Below, one piece after another: positions 25,414 to 33,397 of a stretch of DNA of 64,000 nucleotides. Location of the stretch: the NCBI GenBank assembly GCA_028282705.1, contig JANQHI010000006.1, positions 1 through 64,000 of the forward strand, given 5' to 3'. The DNA comes from Prolixibacteraceae bacterium. Lineage in GTDB: Bacteria > Bacteroidota > Bacteroidia > Bacteroidales > Prolixibacteraceae. The notes beneath the pieces were generated by a model, which saw only the letters and a list, made by a program, of their open reading frames with translations, was not told the DNA's origin and ran no database searches. The position numbers and the translations under genes are program-made. Positions within the stretch are counted from its first letter, which is position 1; each line of letters starts with the position of its first letter.

Positions 25414-25736
25414 AGCCCTAAATATTTTTTTCTTAACTGCTCTGCTTTATCAATCTCTCTTTTAGGTGTCTTCTGTGTTTTCTTTGTAATTCCATGGGTG
25501 CAAATTACCAAAGTGTTTTGCTGCTTATCCCAAAAGGCAAATAAACGATACTCATTGCTATTATATTCTGCCCGAAACTCCCAAATGTTACTGCTCTTTA
25601 ATTTCTTGAATATCCGTGGGTCATTTATTTCTTGTGATTTGGAAATATTGAAGAATAATTTTTCAGCTGCTTTTAGTTCAATACTTTCCAAGAACTCAAT
25701 TGCGCTAGGCAAATATTTTACATTAAATCGTTTCAC
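25410..25736 (-). CDS. higB: HigB/Gp49-type RelE-fold toxin
   Basis: A 108-residue protein of the phage-derived Gp49-like/HigB group: DPRIFKKLKSSNIWEFRAEY, YRLFAFWDKQQNTLVICTHG and the C-terminal KKTQKTPKREIDKAEQLRKK pattern. Such toxins cut mRNA at the ribosome. It overlaps the antitoxin gene by four bases. Located beside the integrase, it probably stabilises the element or acts in phage defence. Confidence 0.85.
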   Translation of the reverse strand: MKRFNVKYLPSAIEFLESIELKAAEKLFFNISKSQEINDPRIFKKLKSSNIWEFRAEYNSNEYRLFAFWDKQQNTLVICTHGITKKTQKTPKREIDKAEQLRKKYLGL

Positions 25737-25795
25737 TATACAAAGATATTAAAAGTTGAATTATATTGCAACATGGAAGTTAAATAATTATCCTG

Positions 25796-27094
25796 CTAGT
25801 TTGCCTTTTTAATAACTGCCATGGGGGTTTTATCATTGGCTCTTAGTTGATGCTTACTCCAGTATTCAGCTATTTGCAATGCAAAATCATTTGTGGTTTT
25901 ACCAATGTATTCTAAAAATTGTTGTTCTGTACTGTGAGCTGTAATACTCATCAAAAGTGCTGTTGGTATCTCTCCATAAAAATTACTGGCAAAGGATCTG
26001 CGGCACACATGGGAGGTAATTAATTCATACTTTGGATATATCCCTTGTATTTTCCGCCCAATTTCCTTATCCATTTTGGCTCCATCTGTCGGTTCATTTA
26101 TTTCAGCAATTTTACAAAGGTCCTTCAGGTGTTTATTGAATTTTTGTGCTGATAGTTGGGTTGGGAATTGCCCGTTATGTTTATCCAATATTCCCTTTAT
26201 TTTGGGGTGTATGGGAATGGCAACCCTTTTCCCTGTCTTTTTTTGGGTGAACTCAATCAATTCTATCCCGTTTCTTACTTTAATGATGTTGCATGTGAAA
26301 GCTAGCAAGTCGGAAACCCTTTGTCCAGTATAACATCCTATAATCAACCAATCTTTTGCATTCTCAAGAGCTGTCCTTTTATAAATTGTTGTCTCTATTT
26401 TGGATAGTTCATCAAAGGTCAAAAATACTTTAGAAGCTTTTTCAGTAAAACCTTTGATTTGCTTTAGCTGCTTGCTTACTTCATACCCATTTAATTGCGC
26501 ATCAAGACATATTGTTTTTAAAAATCGGATATACCTGCCTGCAGAGTTAGGGTTCAACTTATCTCTTTCAATGAGGTATTTTAAAAAATCATTCCTGAAT
26601 TTTAAATCTACATTTTTAACATAGAAGTGTTTTTTCTTATGTTTCTGATAAGCTCCAATTTTGTTTTTAAGTGTGGTATATTTTTGAATAGTTCCAATTG
26701 CAACACCTCTTTTACCGTTTGGGAATTCTTTATATGGTAAATTGTCAATATAAAGCTGAACGTAGTTGGTAAGTAAGTCTTTATCCGTTTTGTCCTGCTT
26801 GCCAGTGATAGAATTTATTTGTTCATGCAACCAATTACCAGATATTTCAATTCCATTTGTAGTAGCTGAATTACAGCGTTTTTCTATTTCCGTTTTTAGA
26901 TTGCTTAAATCTGTTTTTAAGTTTTTCAGGTTTGTATCTTTGGGTATGGGGAGGTTTGTTTTTCTACTCCAGTTTTTAGGATCAATAATATACCCTGTTT
27001 TTCTTTTAAATACATTTTTACGGCTTATTGATAAGCGGACATAGATATTGGCCGGGTTATTTTGACTCTGTAGCAGGTAACTTATGGTGGCCAT
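25796..27094 (-). CDS. int: Tyrosine recombinase integrase
   Basis: A 432-residue integrase of the Bacteroidota mobile-element type. N-terminal arm-binding domain (about 1-90), core-binding SAM-like domain (about 100-205; FYVKNVDLKFRNDFLKYLIE) and catalytic domain (about 215-420). Catalytic residues visible are Arg in TGQRVSDLL, Lys in KKTGKRVAI, the HxxR box in SHVCRRSFASNFYG, His in SITAHSTEQQF and Tyr in LEYIGK. It would recombine the tRNA-Ala 3' end with the element. The start codon lies about 46 bp from the arm-type repeats, so the integrase might regulate itself. Confidence 0.95.
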   Translation of the reverse strand: MATISYLLQSQNNPANIYVRLSISRKNVFKRKTGYIIDPKNWSRKTNLPIPKDTNLKNLKTDLSNLKTEIEKRCNSATTNGIEISGNWLHEQINSITGKQDKTDKDLLTNYVQLYIDNLPYKEFPNGKRGVAIGTIQKYTTLKNKIGAYQKHKKKHFYVKNVDLKFRNDFLKYLIERDKLNPNSAGRYIRFLKTICLDAQLNGYEVSKQLKQIKGFTEKASKVFLTFDELSKIETTIYKRTALENAKDWLIIGCYTGQRVSDLLAFTCNIIKVRNGIELIEFTQKKTGKRVAIPIHPKIKGILDKHNGQFPTQLSAQKFNKHLKDLCKIAEINEPTDGAKMDKEIGRKIQGIYPKYELITSHVCRRSFASNFYGEIPTALLMSITAHSTEQQFLEYIGKTTNDFALQIAEYWSKHQLRANDKTPMAVIKKAN

Positions 27095-27139
27095 TATTGC
27101 TATAAACTTTAGTGATTTGAACAGGTGTAAATATACAAA

Positions 27140-27161
27140 TTAGTCAACATTTAGTCAACCA
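27140..27161 (+). repeat. Arm-type tandem repeats, right end of element
   Basis: Two direct copies of TTAGTCAAC, the second followed by CC or AA as at the left end, separated by two bases. They match the left pair TTAGCCAAC except for one base per unit and lie upstream of int. Confidence 0.65.
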
Positions 27162-27298
27162 AATTACAATTTATTTCAATTTGATTAAATCCTATTCAAT
27201 TATAACCTTTCCTGTATATCTTTATATATAAGAGATTATAAGGGCTATGCTTAGTTTTTTGCAATGTTTTAGGAGCCTGTGAAATTTATAGTTTCTGT

Positions 27299-27314
27299 TC
27301 CCGTTAGCTCCACA
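27299..27314 (+). repeat. attR core (16-bp direct repeat, right copy)
   Basis: TCCCGTTAGCTCCACA identical to 18335-18350. It is followed at once by the hairpin that would terminate tRNA-Ala in an element-free chromosome. Only 16 bases of tRNA are here, so it is not a second tRNA gene. Confidence 0.9.
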
Positions 27315-27345
27315 AAAGCTACAACTGGAAAGTTGTAGCTTTTTT
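27315..27345 (+). terminator. Displaced tRNA-Ala terminator
   Basis: AAAGCTACAACT and AGTTGTAGCTTT form a 12-bp stem closed by GGAA and followed by T residues. It directly follows the attR core, exactly where a terminator would follow the tRNA before integration. Confidence 0.85.
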
Positions 27346-27411
27346 AATGCATTTGATTTACGGAAAATGCAATCAAAATCCAAAAGAGGATTTTACCTTT
27401 TTAACTGGTAG

Positions 27412-28986
27412 CTACTTTTTCATTTCTCCATCTATTAAGCGCCATATTTTATGGTAATCATTTTGAAGTTGTTTTGGAAGTGCTTGCTGTGGAAAGTTTT
27501 GGTAACTAACAGGGCGTAAAAACCTTTTAATGGCATTGGTCCCTACTGAAGTATATTGCCCATTGGTTGAGGCAGGGAATGGACCTCCATGCATCATAGA
27601 ATTTGTTACCTCAACACCTGTGGGGTATCCATTAAAAATGATCCTGCCTACTTTTTTCTCGAGGATGGTTACCAATTCTGAGTAATCTTCTAAATCTTTT
27701 TCTGTGGCATGGATGGTAGCAGTAAGGTGCCCTGATAGGGATTCAGCCACTCTGAAGATATCCTCTTTATTGGTACTTTCTGTAATTAGTGATGAAGGGC
27801 CAAAAACCTCTTCAGATAAAGAAGGGTCGTCCAGAAAGCTTTGAATGTCTGTTTTAAAAAGGGTTGGAACAGCTAGGCTGGAATTTTCAGGTTGCCCTGT
27901 TTTAGTTAGTTTTGACACATGTGCTTTTTCTTCAAAAGAATTCACACCTTTCAAATATGCATTTTTTATGGTTGGTGTTAGCATTGGGGCTGCTGCTAGT
28001 GTGCCTAGTGTGTTTTTTAGTTCATTTATGTAGAACTCAGAATCAGTATTTTTAAGTGATACAATTAAACCAGGGTTTGTGCAAAATTGCCCTACACCAA
28101 GGCTTATTGACCCAGCCAACCCAGCAGCAATGTTTTTTGTATTGTTTTTAAGTGCATCAGGCAATATAAAAACAGGGTTAATACTTCCCATCTCGGCATA
28201 AACAGGTATAGGTTCAGGGCGTACATTAGCCAAATCAAATAAAGCTTTACCACCAGTGTATGAGCCTGTAAAGGCAATTGCTTTTATTGCTGGGTGTTTC
28301 ACCAATAAAACCCCAACCTCATAGCTTTTGCCATGAAGCATAGAAAATACACCTTCAGGCATACCTGTCATTTCAGCAGCTTTTTTAATAGCATCACCTA
28401 CCAGCTCAGAAGTTCCAGGGTGGGCCGGATGTGCTTTTACAATAACTGGGCAGCCTGCTGCTAAGGCTGAAGCTGTGTCACCTCCAGCAACTGAAAAAGC
28501 TAATGGGAAATTACTTGCACCAAAAACTACCACAGGCCCCATAGCTACTTGCATCATCCTCAAATCAGGCCTAGGCAAGGGTTTCCTGCTGGGATCAGAT
28601 GTATCAATCCTTGCTTCAACATAAGACCCTTCAGAAATGTAATTGGCAAAAAGCCTTAGCTGCCCAACTGTCCTTTCTCGTTCTCCTTCAAGCCTTGCTT
28701 GTGGCAACCCAGTTTCCTGCATTGCACGATAAATCAGCACACCTCCAAGTGCTTCAATCTGGCTGGCAATAGCTTCAAGAAATTCAGCACGCCTATGGTT
28801 ACCCAATTTTCGGTAAGAATCAAAACCCTGGGCAGCAAGATTAGCAGCTTGGTTAACCTCTTCATTTGTAGCATCAAAGAAAGTTGGTTCATTGATGTTT
28901 GCATTTAAAGAAGGATCATATGCACTAAACTTTTCTTTCCCTTTTTGGCCGTAAGATTGGCCAATAATGTTTTTTCCTGTTAACAT
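27412..28986 (-). CDS. Aldehyde dehydrogenase, alpha-ketoglutaric semialdehyde type
   Basis: A 524-residue NAD(P)+-dependent dehydrogenase. It matches the 2,5-dioxovalerate (alpha-ketoglutaric semialdehyde) group that ends oxidative pentose, hexarate or hydroxyproline pathways: it starts LTGKNIIGQSYGQKGKEKFS, has FGASNFPLAFSVAGGDTASA, catalytic Glu in AEMGSINPVF and catalytic Cys in GQFCTNPGL. The longer length (about 520 versus 480) is usual for this subgroup. No other pathway gene is adjacent, so the physiological substrate is open. Confidence 0.9.
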   Translation of the reverse strand: MLTGKNIIGQSYGQKGKEKFSAYDPSLNANINEPTFFDATNEEVNQAANLAAQGFDSYRKLGNHRRAEFLEAIASQIEALGGVLIYRAMQETGLPQARLEGERERTVGQLRLFANYISEGSYVEARIDTSDPSRKPLPRPDLRMMQVAMGPVVVFGASNFPLAFSVAGGDTASALAAGCPVIVKAHPAHPGTSELVGDAIKKAAEMTGMPEGVFSMLHGKSYEVGVLLVKHPAIKAIAFTGSYTGGKALFDLANVRPEPIPVYAEMGSINPVFILPDALKNNTKNIAAGLAGSISLGVGQFCTNPGLIVSLKNTDSEFYINELKNTLGTLAAAPMLTPTIKNAYLKGVNSFEEKAHVSKLTKTGQPENSSLAVPTLFKTDIQSFLDDPSLSEEVFGPSSLITESTNKEDIFRVAESLSGHLTATIHATEKDLEDYSELVTILEKKVGRIIFNGYPTGVEVTNSMMHGGPFPASTNGQYTSVGTNAIKRFLRPVSYQNFPQQALPKQLQNDYHKIWRLIDGEMKK

Positions 28987-29257
28987 GGTGAAAAAGGTTT
29001 ATGTATGGTAACAAATAGATTACAGCTTTGTTGGGAATAAAAAAGAAGTTGTTTCAAAAAAGATGAAAATTATTTCATTAATAAACTGAAAGCAATGGAA
29101 CACAGAAAATACAGGTTGAACAAATTTACACTGATTTTATCTGTGATTATCTGTATTATTAGCGTGCTATCTATTTTTTTATGTTTACAACTTGTAAGTT
29201 CATAAAACAGGATTTTTACTTTCGAGGCAAACTCAAGGTATCCCAATAGGCTATTTC

Positions 29258-29962
29258 CTATTTCATTTTCTTTAAATACAATTCCCTGATTTCTTGTAAG
29301 TATTCAGTTGTAAGTTTATTTGAATAAATCCTGATTAGTTCATGCAGTTCACCTTCCAAATAAAATGAACCAACAGCAGCATCAAATTCATGCCCTTCCC
29401 AATTGTACTCCACAGCTTTTGCTACTTCAGCAAAAGTATCCCTGTCCATGTATTTGGGCAGTTTAAAGTAGCCATGGTTTTCTTCCTTTAAATCAAGATA
29501 AATATTGTCAGCTAGTTTTTCAAGTGAGAGGAATTTAACAATTTTTACCCTAACTGTTTGCTGTTCAGTTTTCCTGCTTTTTTTGCGGAAAATAATCCTC
29601 TGTTTTTCATAAGCTTCAATGATATCTTGTACCAAACCAAAATTAGGGACATGCCTTAACCTAATAACATGTAATTCCTGGATTCCTAGTTCCATATAGC
29701 CTTTCCCTGCATCAAAATGCCATCCGTTTTCTTTCTCAATATTTTGGGTTGCCCTGAGTATCCTTTCCAATGGGCATGGGTCATTTAATACCAGGTATAA
29801 ATAAAAGGGGCAAATATTGTCAGGCTTTTCATGGTAATAACCTGGGAAAGGATTTAATGATTCAAAGGCTTGTATCCCTGAAACTATGTTGTCTTTAACT
29901 GGAATTACTTTTTCAATTTTTGTGAGGTTCCCAAATACTTCTATTTTTTGGTTGTTTGCCAT
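29258..29962 (-). CDS. Conserved protein of unknown function, 234 aa
   Basis: From the ATG at 29962 (MANNQKIEVFGNLTKIEKVI) the product is 234 residues, soluble, mixed alpha/beta, with no signal peptide. Notable parts are FPGYYHEKPDNICPFYLYLV, GKGYMELGIQELHVIRLRHV and a Lys/Arg-rich stretch (KQRIIFRKKSRKTEQQTVRV). I do not recognise the family. It is divergent from the YgjP-like gene with only 27 bp between start codons. A longer start at 30091 would overlap that gene and is less likely. Confidence 0.7.
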   Translation of the reverse strand: MANNQKIEVFGNLTKIEKVIPVKDNIVSGIQAFESLNPFPGYYHEKPDNICPFYLYLVLNDPCPLERILRATQNIEKENGWHFDAGKGYMELGIQELHVIRLRHVPNFGLVQDIIEAYEKQRIIFRKKSRKTEQQTVRVKIVKFLSLEKLADNIYLDLKEENHGYFKLPKYMDRDTFAEVAKAVEYNWEGHEFDAAVGSFYLEGELHELIRIYSNKLTTEYLQEIRELYLKKMK

Positions 29963-29989
29963 AATTGATATCTTTGATTTTATTTTTAT

Positions 29990-30703
29990 ATGGTTGAAAA
30001 AACTTTTCATATACCCAAGGTAGGAAAAATCACACTGGTAAAAAATAAGAGGTCTAAACATTTTAAACTTCGTGTAAAACCTGACAAACAAGTTTTTGTG
30101 TCATTACCCTATTATTCAAGTTATGAAAATGCTTTGAAATTTGCCAGAGAACATACCAATTGGATATTAAAACAACAAAATAAGTTTGGCCATGGTTTAA
30201 CAAAATTCAAAATAAATTCAACATATGATACAAAGAAGCATACCATAAAAATTGTGGGTTCTGTCCATGAAAAGCCATATTATTCAAAAAGCAATAATTT
30301 TTTTACAGTGTTTTCACCATCTGAAAATGGGGCAGTGACCAGTGATGGGCAGGATTATATTTCAACTTTAATAACAGAGATTTACAGGAAAGAAGCAAAA
30401 GAGTATTTACCCCAGAAGCTGGCTCAATTGGCTGGGAAACATGGGTTTAGTTATCAAAAGGTAACCATAAGGAATAATAAAACCAATTGGGGGAGCTGCT
30501 CTTCAAAAAATACAATTAGCTTGAATTTACATTTGATGAAATTGCCTTTCCACTTAATTGATTATATTTTATTGCATGAATTAGTACATACCAAAATAAA
30601 AAACCATAGCCCTGCTTTTCATAAAATGCTGGACACAATTACAGGTGGGCAATCAAAAAAACTGGCTAAAGAATTAAAACACTTCTCAACATATACCTAT
30701 TAA
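29990..30703 (+). CDS. YgjP/DUF45-like metallopeptidase
   Basis: A 237-residue protein of the YgjP-like family. It has the HExxH zinc motif in LLHELVHTKIKNHSPAFHKM (His and Glu at about 199-203, third ligand His downstream) and the family motif NKTNWGSCSSKNTISLNLHL just before it. Such proteins are soluble and often sit beside restriction or nucleotide-metabolism genes. It ends one base before the dGTPase gene starts, so the two are likely co-transcribed. Confidence 0.85.
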   Translation: MVEKTFHIPKVGKITLVKNKRSKHFKLRVKPDKQVFVSLPYYSSYENALKFAREHTNWILKQQNKFGHGLTKFKINSTYDTKKHTIKIVGSVHEKPYYSKSNNFFTVFSPSENGAVTSDGQDYISTLITEIYRKEAKEYLPQKLAQLAGKHGFSYQKVTIRNNKTNWGSCSSKNTISLNLHLMKLPFHLIDYILLHELVHTKIKNHSPAFHKMLDTITGGQSKKLAKELKHFSTYTY

Positions 30704-30704
30704 G

Positions 30705-32054
30705 ATGGAATGGAATGAACTATTATCAACAAAAAGGATTGGGCTTGAAGAAAGGACAGAGAAGCATAACCTGAAAGACAGGTCACAGTTTCAGCGTGAT
30801 TATGACCGCATAATTTTTTCATCACCATTCAGGAGGATGCAAAATAAAACCCAGGTATTTCCATTGCCAGGGCAGGTTTTTGTGCATAACAGGCTAACAC
30901 ATAGCTTGGAGGTAGCTAGCGTGGGTAGGTCATTGGGTAGCAGGCTTTCTGAAAAAATATTAGATAACAAGTTGGTTGAGAACAATAAGCTGGTACACGA
31001 AATTGGCTCAGTGGTTTCAGCAGCATGCCTTGCCCATGACCTGGGAAACCCTCCATTTGGGCATTCTGGAGAAGCAGCCATATCCAACTTTTTCACAAAA
31101 GGGGCAGGAAAGGAATTTGAATCAAGGTTAATTAAAGAAGGAGAAGGTAAATGGAAGGATTTTACCCATTTTGATGGGAATGCCAATGCTTTGCGCATGC
31201 TAACACACCAGTTTGAAGGAAAAAGAAAAGGAGGTTTTGCATTAACCTATACCACAGTAGCTTCAATTATTAAATACCCCTTTGAATCAACATTGGCAAC
31301 AAAGCAAAAATTTGGTTTTTTCCAATCTGAAAAAGAAATATTTAAACAAGTTGCTGGTGAGTTTTCCATCCCTGTTTTATCTGAAACACCATTAAAAGCA
31401 TGCAGGCATCCACTGGTTTACCTTGTTGAGGCTGCTGATGATATATGCTACCAAATTATGGATGTGGAAGATGCATTTAAGCTGGGCATTTTATCTTTTG
31501 AAGAAGCAAAAGAGTTGTTTTTTGGCTTTTATGATTTTTCAGTTGAAAAGAGGATATTAAGCAGGATTGAAAAAACATTTAAGGAAGTTACTGACCCCAA
31601 TGAGCAAATAAGCTACCTGAGGGCAAATGTAATAGGGAAATTGGTGGCACAATGCATGGGAGTTTTCTGGGAAAATAAAGATGAAATTTTAAAAGGAAAT
31701 TTTGAAAGCAGCCTTATAAAAAACCTTGGCAAAACAGAAGCTAAGGCCATGGAGAGGGTAAAAGAAATATCCTATTCAACCATTTATGCACACAGGTCAG
31801 TAGTTGAGATTGAAATAGCAGGATATAAAATTATTGGCACCTTATTAGAAGAATTTATAGGTGCCCTGACTAACCCCAAAGATCTATATAGCAAAAAACT
31901 GTTATCATTATTACCTGCACAATTTAGGGTACAGGAAGATTCTTTATATAGCCAAATCCAGCCTGTTATTGATTTTGTTTCAGGAATGACAGATGTATTT
32001 GCCCTTGACCTTTACAGGAAAATTAAAGGTATAAGCCTACCAGAAATAGGATAA
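30705..32054 (+). CDS. dgt: Deoxyguanosinetriphosphate triphosphohydrolase
   Basis: HD-domain enzyme that removes triphosphate from dGTP. The 449-residue protein begins with the dGTPase pattern (DRSQFQRDYDRIIFSSPFRR, MQNKTQVFPL) and has the metal-binding residues His in NRLTHSLEV and HD in CLAHDLGNPPFGHSGE, plus a later Asp in VEAADDICYQ. Length fits the family. It starts one base after the YgjP-like gene. dGTPases restrict dNTP pools and also hinder phage DNA synthesis. Confidence 0.95.
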   Translation: MEWNELLSTKRIGLEERTEKHNLKDRSQFQRDYDRIIFSSPFRRMQNKTQVFPLPGQVFVHNRLTHSLEVASVGRSLGSRLSEKILDNKLVENNKLVHEIGSVVSAACLAHDLGNPPFGHSGEAAISNFFTKGAGKEFESRLIKEGEGKWKDFTHFDGNANALRMLTHQFEGKRKGGFALTYTTVASIIKYPFESTLATKQKFGFFQSEKEIFKQVAGEFSIPVLSETPLKACRHPLVYLVEAADDICYQIMDVEDAFKLGILSFEEAKELFFGFYDFSVEKRILSRIEKTFKEVTDPNEQISYLRANVIGKLVAQCMGVFWENKDEILKGNFESSLIKNLGKTEAKAMERVKEISYSTIYAHRSVVEIEIAGYKIIGTLLEEFIGALTNPKDLYSKKLLSLLPAQFRVQEDSLYSQIQPVIDFVSGMTDVFALDLYRKIKGISLPEIG

Positions 32055-32070
32055 CATTAACAATGTGAGA

Positions 32071-32098
32071 GTATGACTCCAAGTCATGCCCTCACTAA
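32071..32098 (+). repeat. Palindromic repeat, ACTCCAAGT family (copy 1)
   Basis: ATGACT-CCA-AGTCAT palindrome followed by GCCCTCACTAAAA. It shares the ACTCCAAGT centre and the CC(C/A)TCACTAAAAA flank with a copy at 50062-50093, and a covarying relative at 58007-58043. It lies just after dgt. Confidence 0.6.
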
Positions 32099-32146
32099 AA
32101 AGCACTTCCAGCAATACCTTCAGGATTAGTATTAAAGTTTTCATGT

Positions 32147-32181
32147 TCCCCTCCTTTGGAGGGGTTAGGGGAGGCTTTTTT
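32147..32181 (+). repeat. G+C-rich palindromic repeat (REP-like, intergenic copy)
   Basis: CCCCTCCTTTGGAGGGG followed by TTAGGGGAGGCTTTTTT, a stem plus T-run in the space between convergent dgt and AIM24 genes. Two relatives lie inside valS at 59347-59381 and 59446-59482. The T-run makes it usable as a terminator. Confidence 0.7.
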
Positions 32182-32947
32182 ATCCTTCTAAAAAGCTATT
32201 TAATAAACCTCCTGATTCTTTCCTGGTATTGCCACCTCTTGGAGAAAGTTCAGCAATCAACTTCCTGATAGGCATACTTTGTAACCAGACTTTTCCAGTT
32301 CCTCGCAAAGTTGCCAGAAAGATACCTTCACCACCAAATATCATTGAGCGCAAGCCACCTGCTTGTTCAATGCTATATTCAACAGTGGGTTCAAAGCCAA
32401 CAATACAACCTGTATCAACCCTCAGTGTTTCATTATTCAGCTGCCTTTCAATTACAGTCCCTCCTGCATGGATAAATGCCCTTCCATCTCCTTGCAGTTT
32501 TTGAAGGATAAACCCTTCTCCCCCAAAAAACCCAGCACCCAATTTGCGGCTAAAAGTGATGGATATTTTGATGCCCATTGCTGCACACAGGAAAGCATCT
32601 TTTTGCACAATTACTGATCCTCCAAGGGCTGGAAGGTCAAGAGGGATGATAGTGCCTGGGTAAGGGGCAGAAAAGGCTACATGCTTTTTACCCCATCCCT
32701 GGTTGGTGAAATGGGTGAGGAACAATGATTCACCAGTAATTAGCCTGGATCCCGCAGAAAGCAACTTGTCAAAGAAGCCTGCCCTGGGGTTTGAACCATC
32801 TCCCATCCGTGCAGTATATTCAATGCCATCTTCCATATATAACATGGCACCAGCTTCAGCGATAACTGTTTCAGCAGGGTCTAACTCTATTTCAACCAGC
32901 TGCACATCATGCCCCATAATTTTATAGTCAATTTCATGTGATTGCAT
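32180..32947 (-). CDS. AIM24/TIGR00266 family protein
   Basis: A 255-residue soluble protein with the repeated glycine-rich beta structure of the AIM24/TIGR00266 family: [71 protein letters not shown] and [20 protein letters not shown]. The fold is a beta barrel of uncertain function, related to a yeast mitochondrial protein. The C-terminus overlaps the REP-like repeat by two bases. No partner is visible. Confidence 0.85.
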   Translation of the reverse strand: MQSHEIDYKIMGHDVQLVEIELDPAETVIAEAGAMLYMEDGIEYTARMGDGSNPRAGFFDKLLSAGSRLITGESLFLTHFTNQGWGKKHVAFSAPYPGTIIPLDLPALGGSVIVQKDAFLCAAMGIKISITFSRKLGAGFFGGEGFILQKLQGDGRAFIHAGGTVIERQLNNETLRVDTGCIVGFEPTVEYSIEQAGGLRSMIFGGEGIFLATLRGTGKVWLQSMPIRKLIAELSPRGGNTRKESGGLLNSFLEG

Positions 32948-33397
32948 ATTTCCTGTTTTTTAAGTTTAACTTGGTTTATTTGTGTTTGGTATTTCTAAAA
33001 CATTACTAAAAATAGGAAAAAGCAGTTTATGAGCTTACTGTAAAAAGATGGAATTTTGTTTAAAATTACCCCCCCCCCCTAATTTTTTATTTTACAATAA
33101 AATAATCTACCTTTGGTTTAGGTAAAAGAAAGATGTTTATCTCCTGGCATAAACTCTCCAACGTTTTCCAGGTTTTTTTAAAGGGTAGAAGAAGGATTTG
33201 TTCAAATGAAGTTATGATTATGTAAACTATAAGTTTATGTATTTGGGCTTGTGTGAATGTCAAATTTCTGAATGAGGGGACAATATATTTCAAGGGTAAA
33301 AAGCAACCCAGCCCTTTAAAAGAACCAGGTTGCAACAGATGTTTATTAACAGGGCAGGGGAGTTACAGCTCCCTTTGCCCACAAACAATGTAAAAGT
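32948..33397. other. Intergenic region of 450 bp with an 11-base C tract
   Basis: No convincing gene; an 82-codon leftward frame is low in coding character and I reject it. A run of 11 C at 33069-33079 stands out in this A+T-rich DNA, about 120 bp upstream of the AIM24 start and 320 bp upstream of the lipoprotein start. It could vary in length by slippage. Confidence 0.5.

Larger units (their letters stand above)
18335..27314. mobile_element. Integrated 9-kb phage-satellite-like element in tRNA-Ala
   Basis: The segment is bounded by identical 16-bp repeats of the tRNA 3' end and carries a tyrosine integrase at its right end reading inward. Contents from right to left on the minus strand: int, HigBA-type toxin-antitoxin, an unknown cargo gene, an excisionase/AlpA-like HTH protein, a replication initiator with internal iterons, a DnaC-like ATPase, small genes and a terminase-small-subunit-like protein. 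A short divergent arm at the left carries a coiled-coil HTH protein, small genes and an XRE regulator. There are no capsid, tail, large terminase, relaxase or mating genes. Integrase, HTH, replication and TerS-like genes together with small size recall phage-inducible chromosomal islands. The boundary call is strong, the satellite label is inference. Confidence 0.85.
27095..27411. other. Non-coding right end of the element and junction
   Basis: A 317-bp stretch without a gene. It contains the arm-type repeats, the attR core, the displaced tRNA terminator and the end of the aldehyde dehydrogenase region. An A+T-rich segment at about 27165-27240 holds no pattern I can name. Confidence 0.6.

Noticed and set aside
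27299-27314. A second tRNA-like sequence
   Set aside because: Only 16 bases of the tRNA 3' end are present, so it is an attachment-site copy and not a gene.
18335-27314. A conjugative or integrative-conjugative element
   Set aside because: No relaxase, coupling protein or type IV secretion genes are present and the segment is only 9 kb.
30705-32054. dgt and the YgjP-like gene as a defence island
   Set aside because: dGTPases can limit phage, but the pair has no other defence gene around it and dgt is common in core genomes.
33087-33335. An 82-codon leftward frame in the C-tract gap
   Set aside because: No start context, no typical composition and no neighbour support; probably chance.
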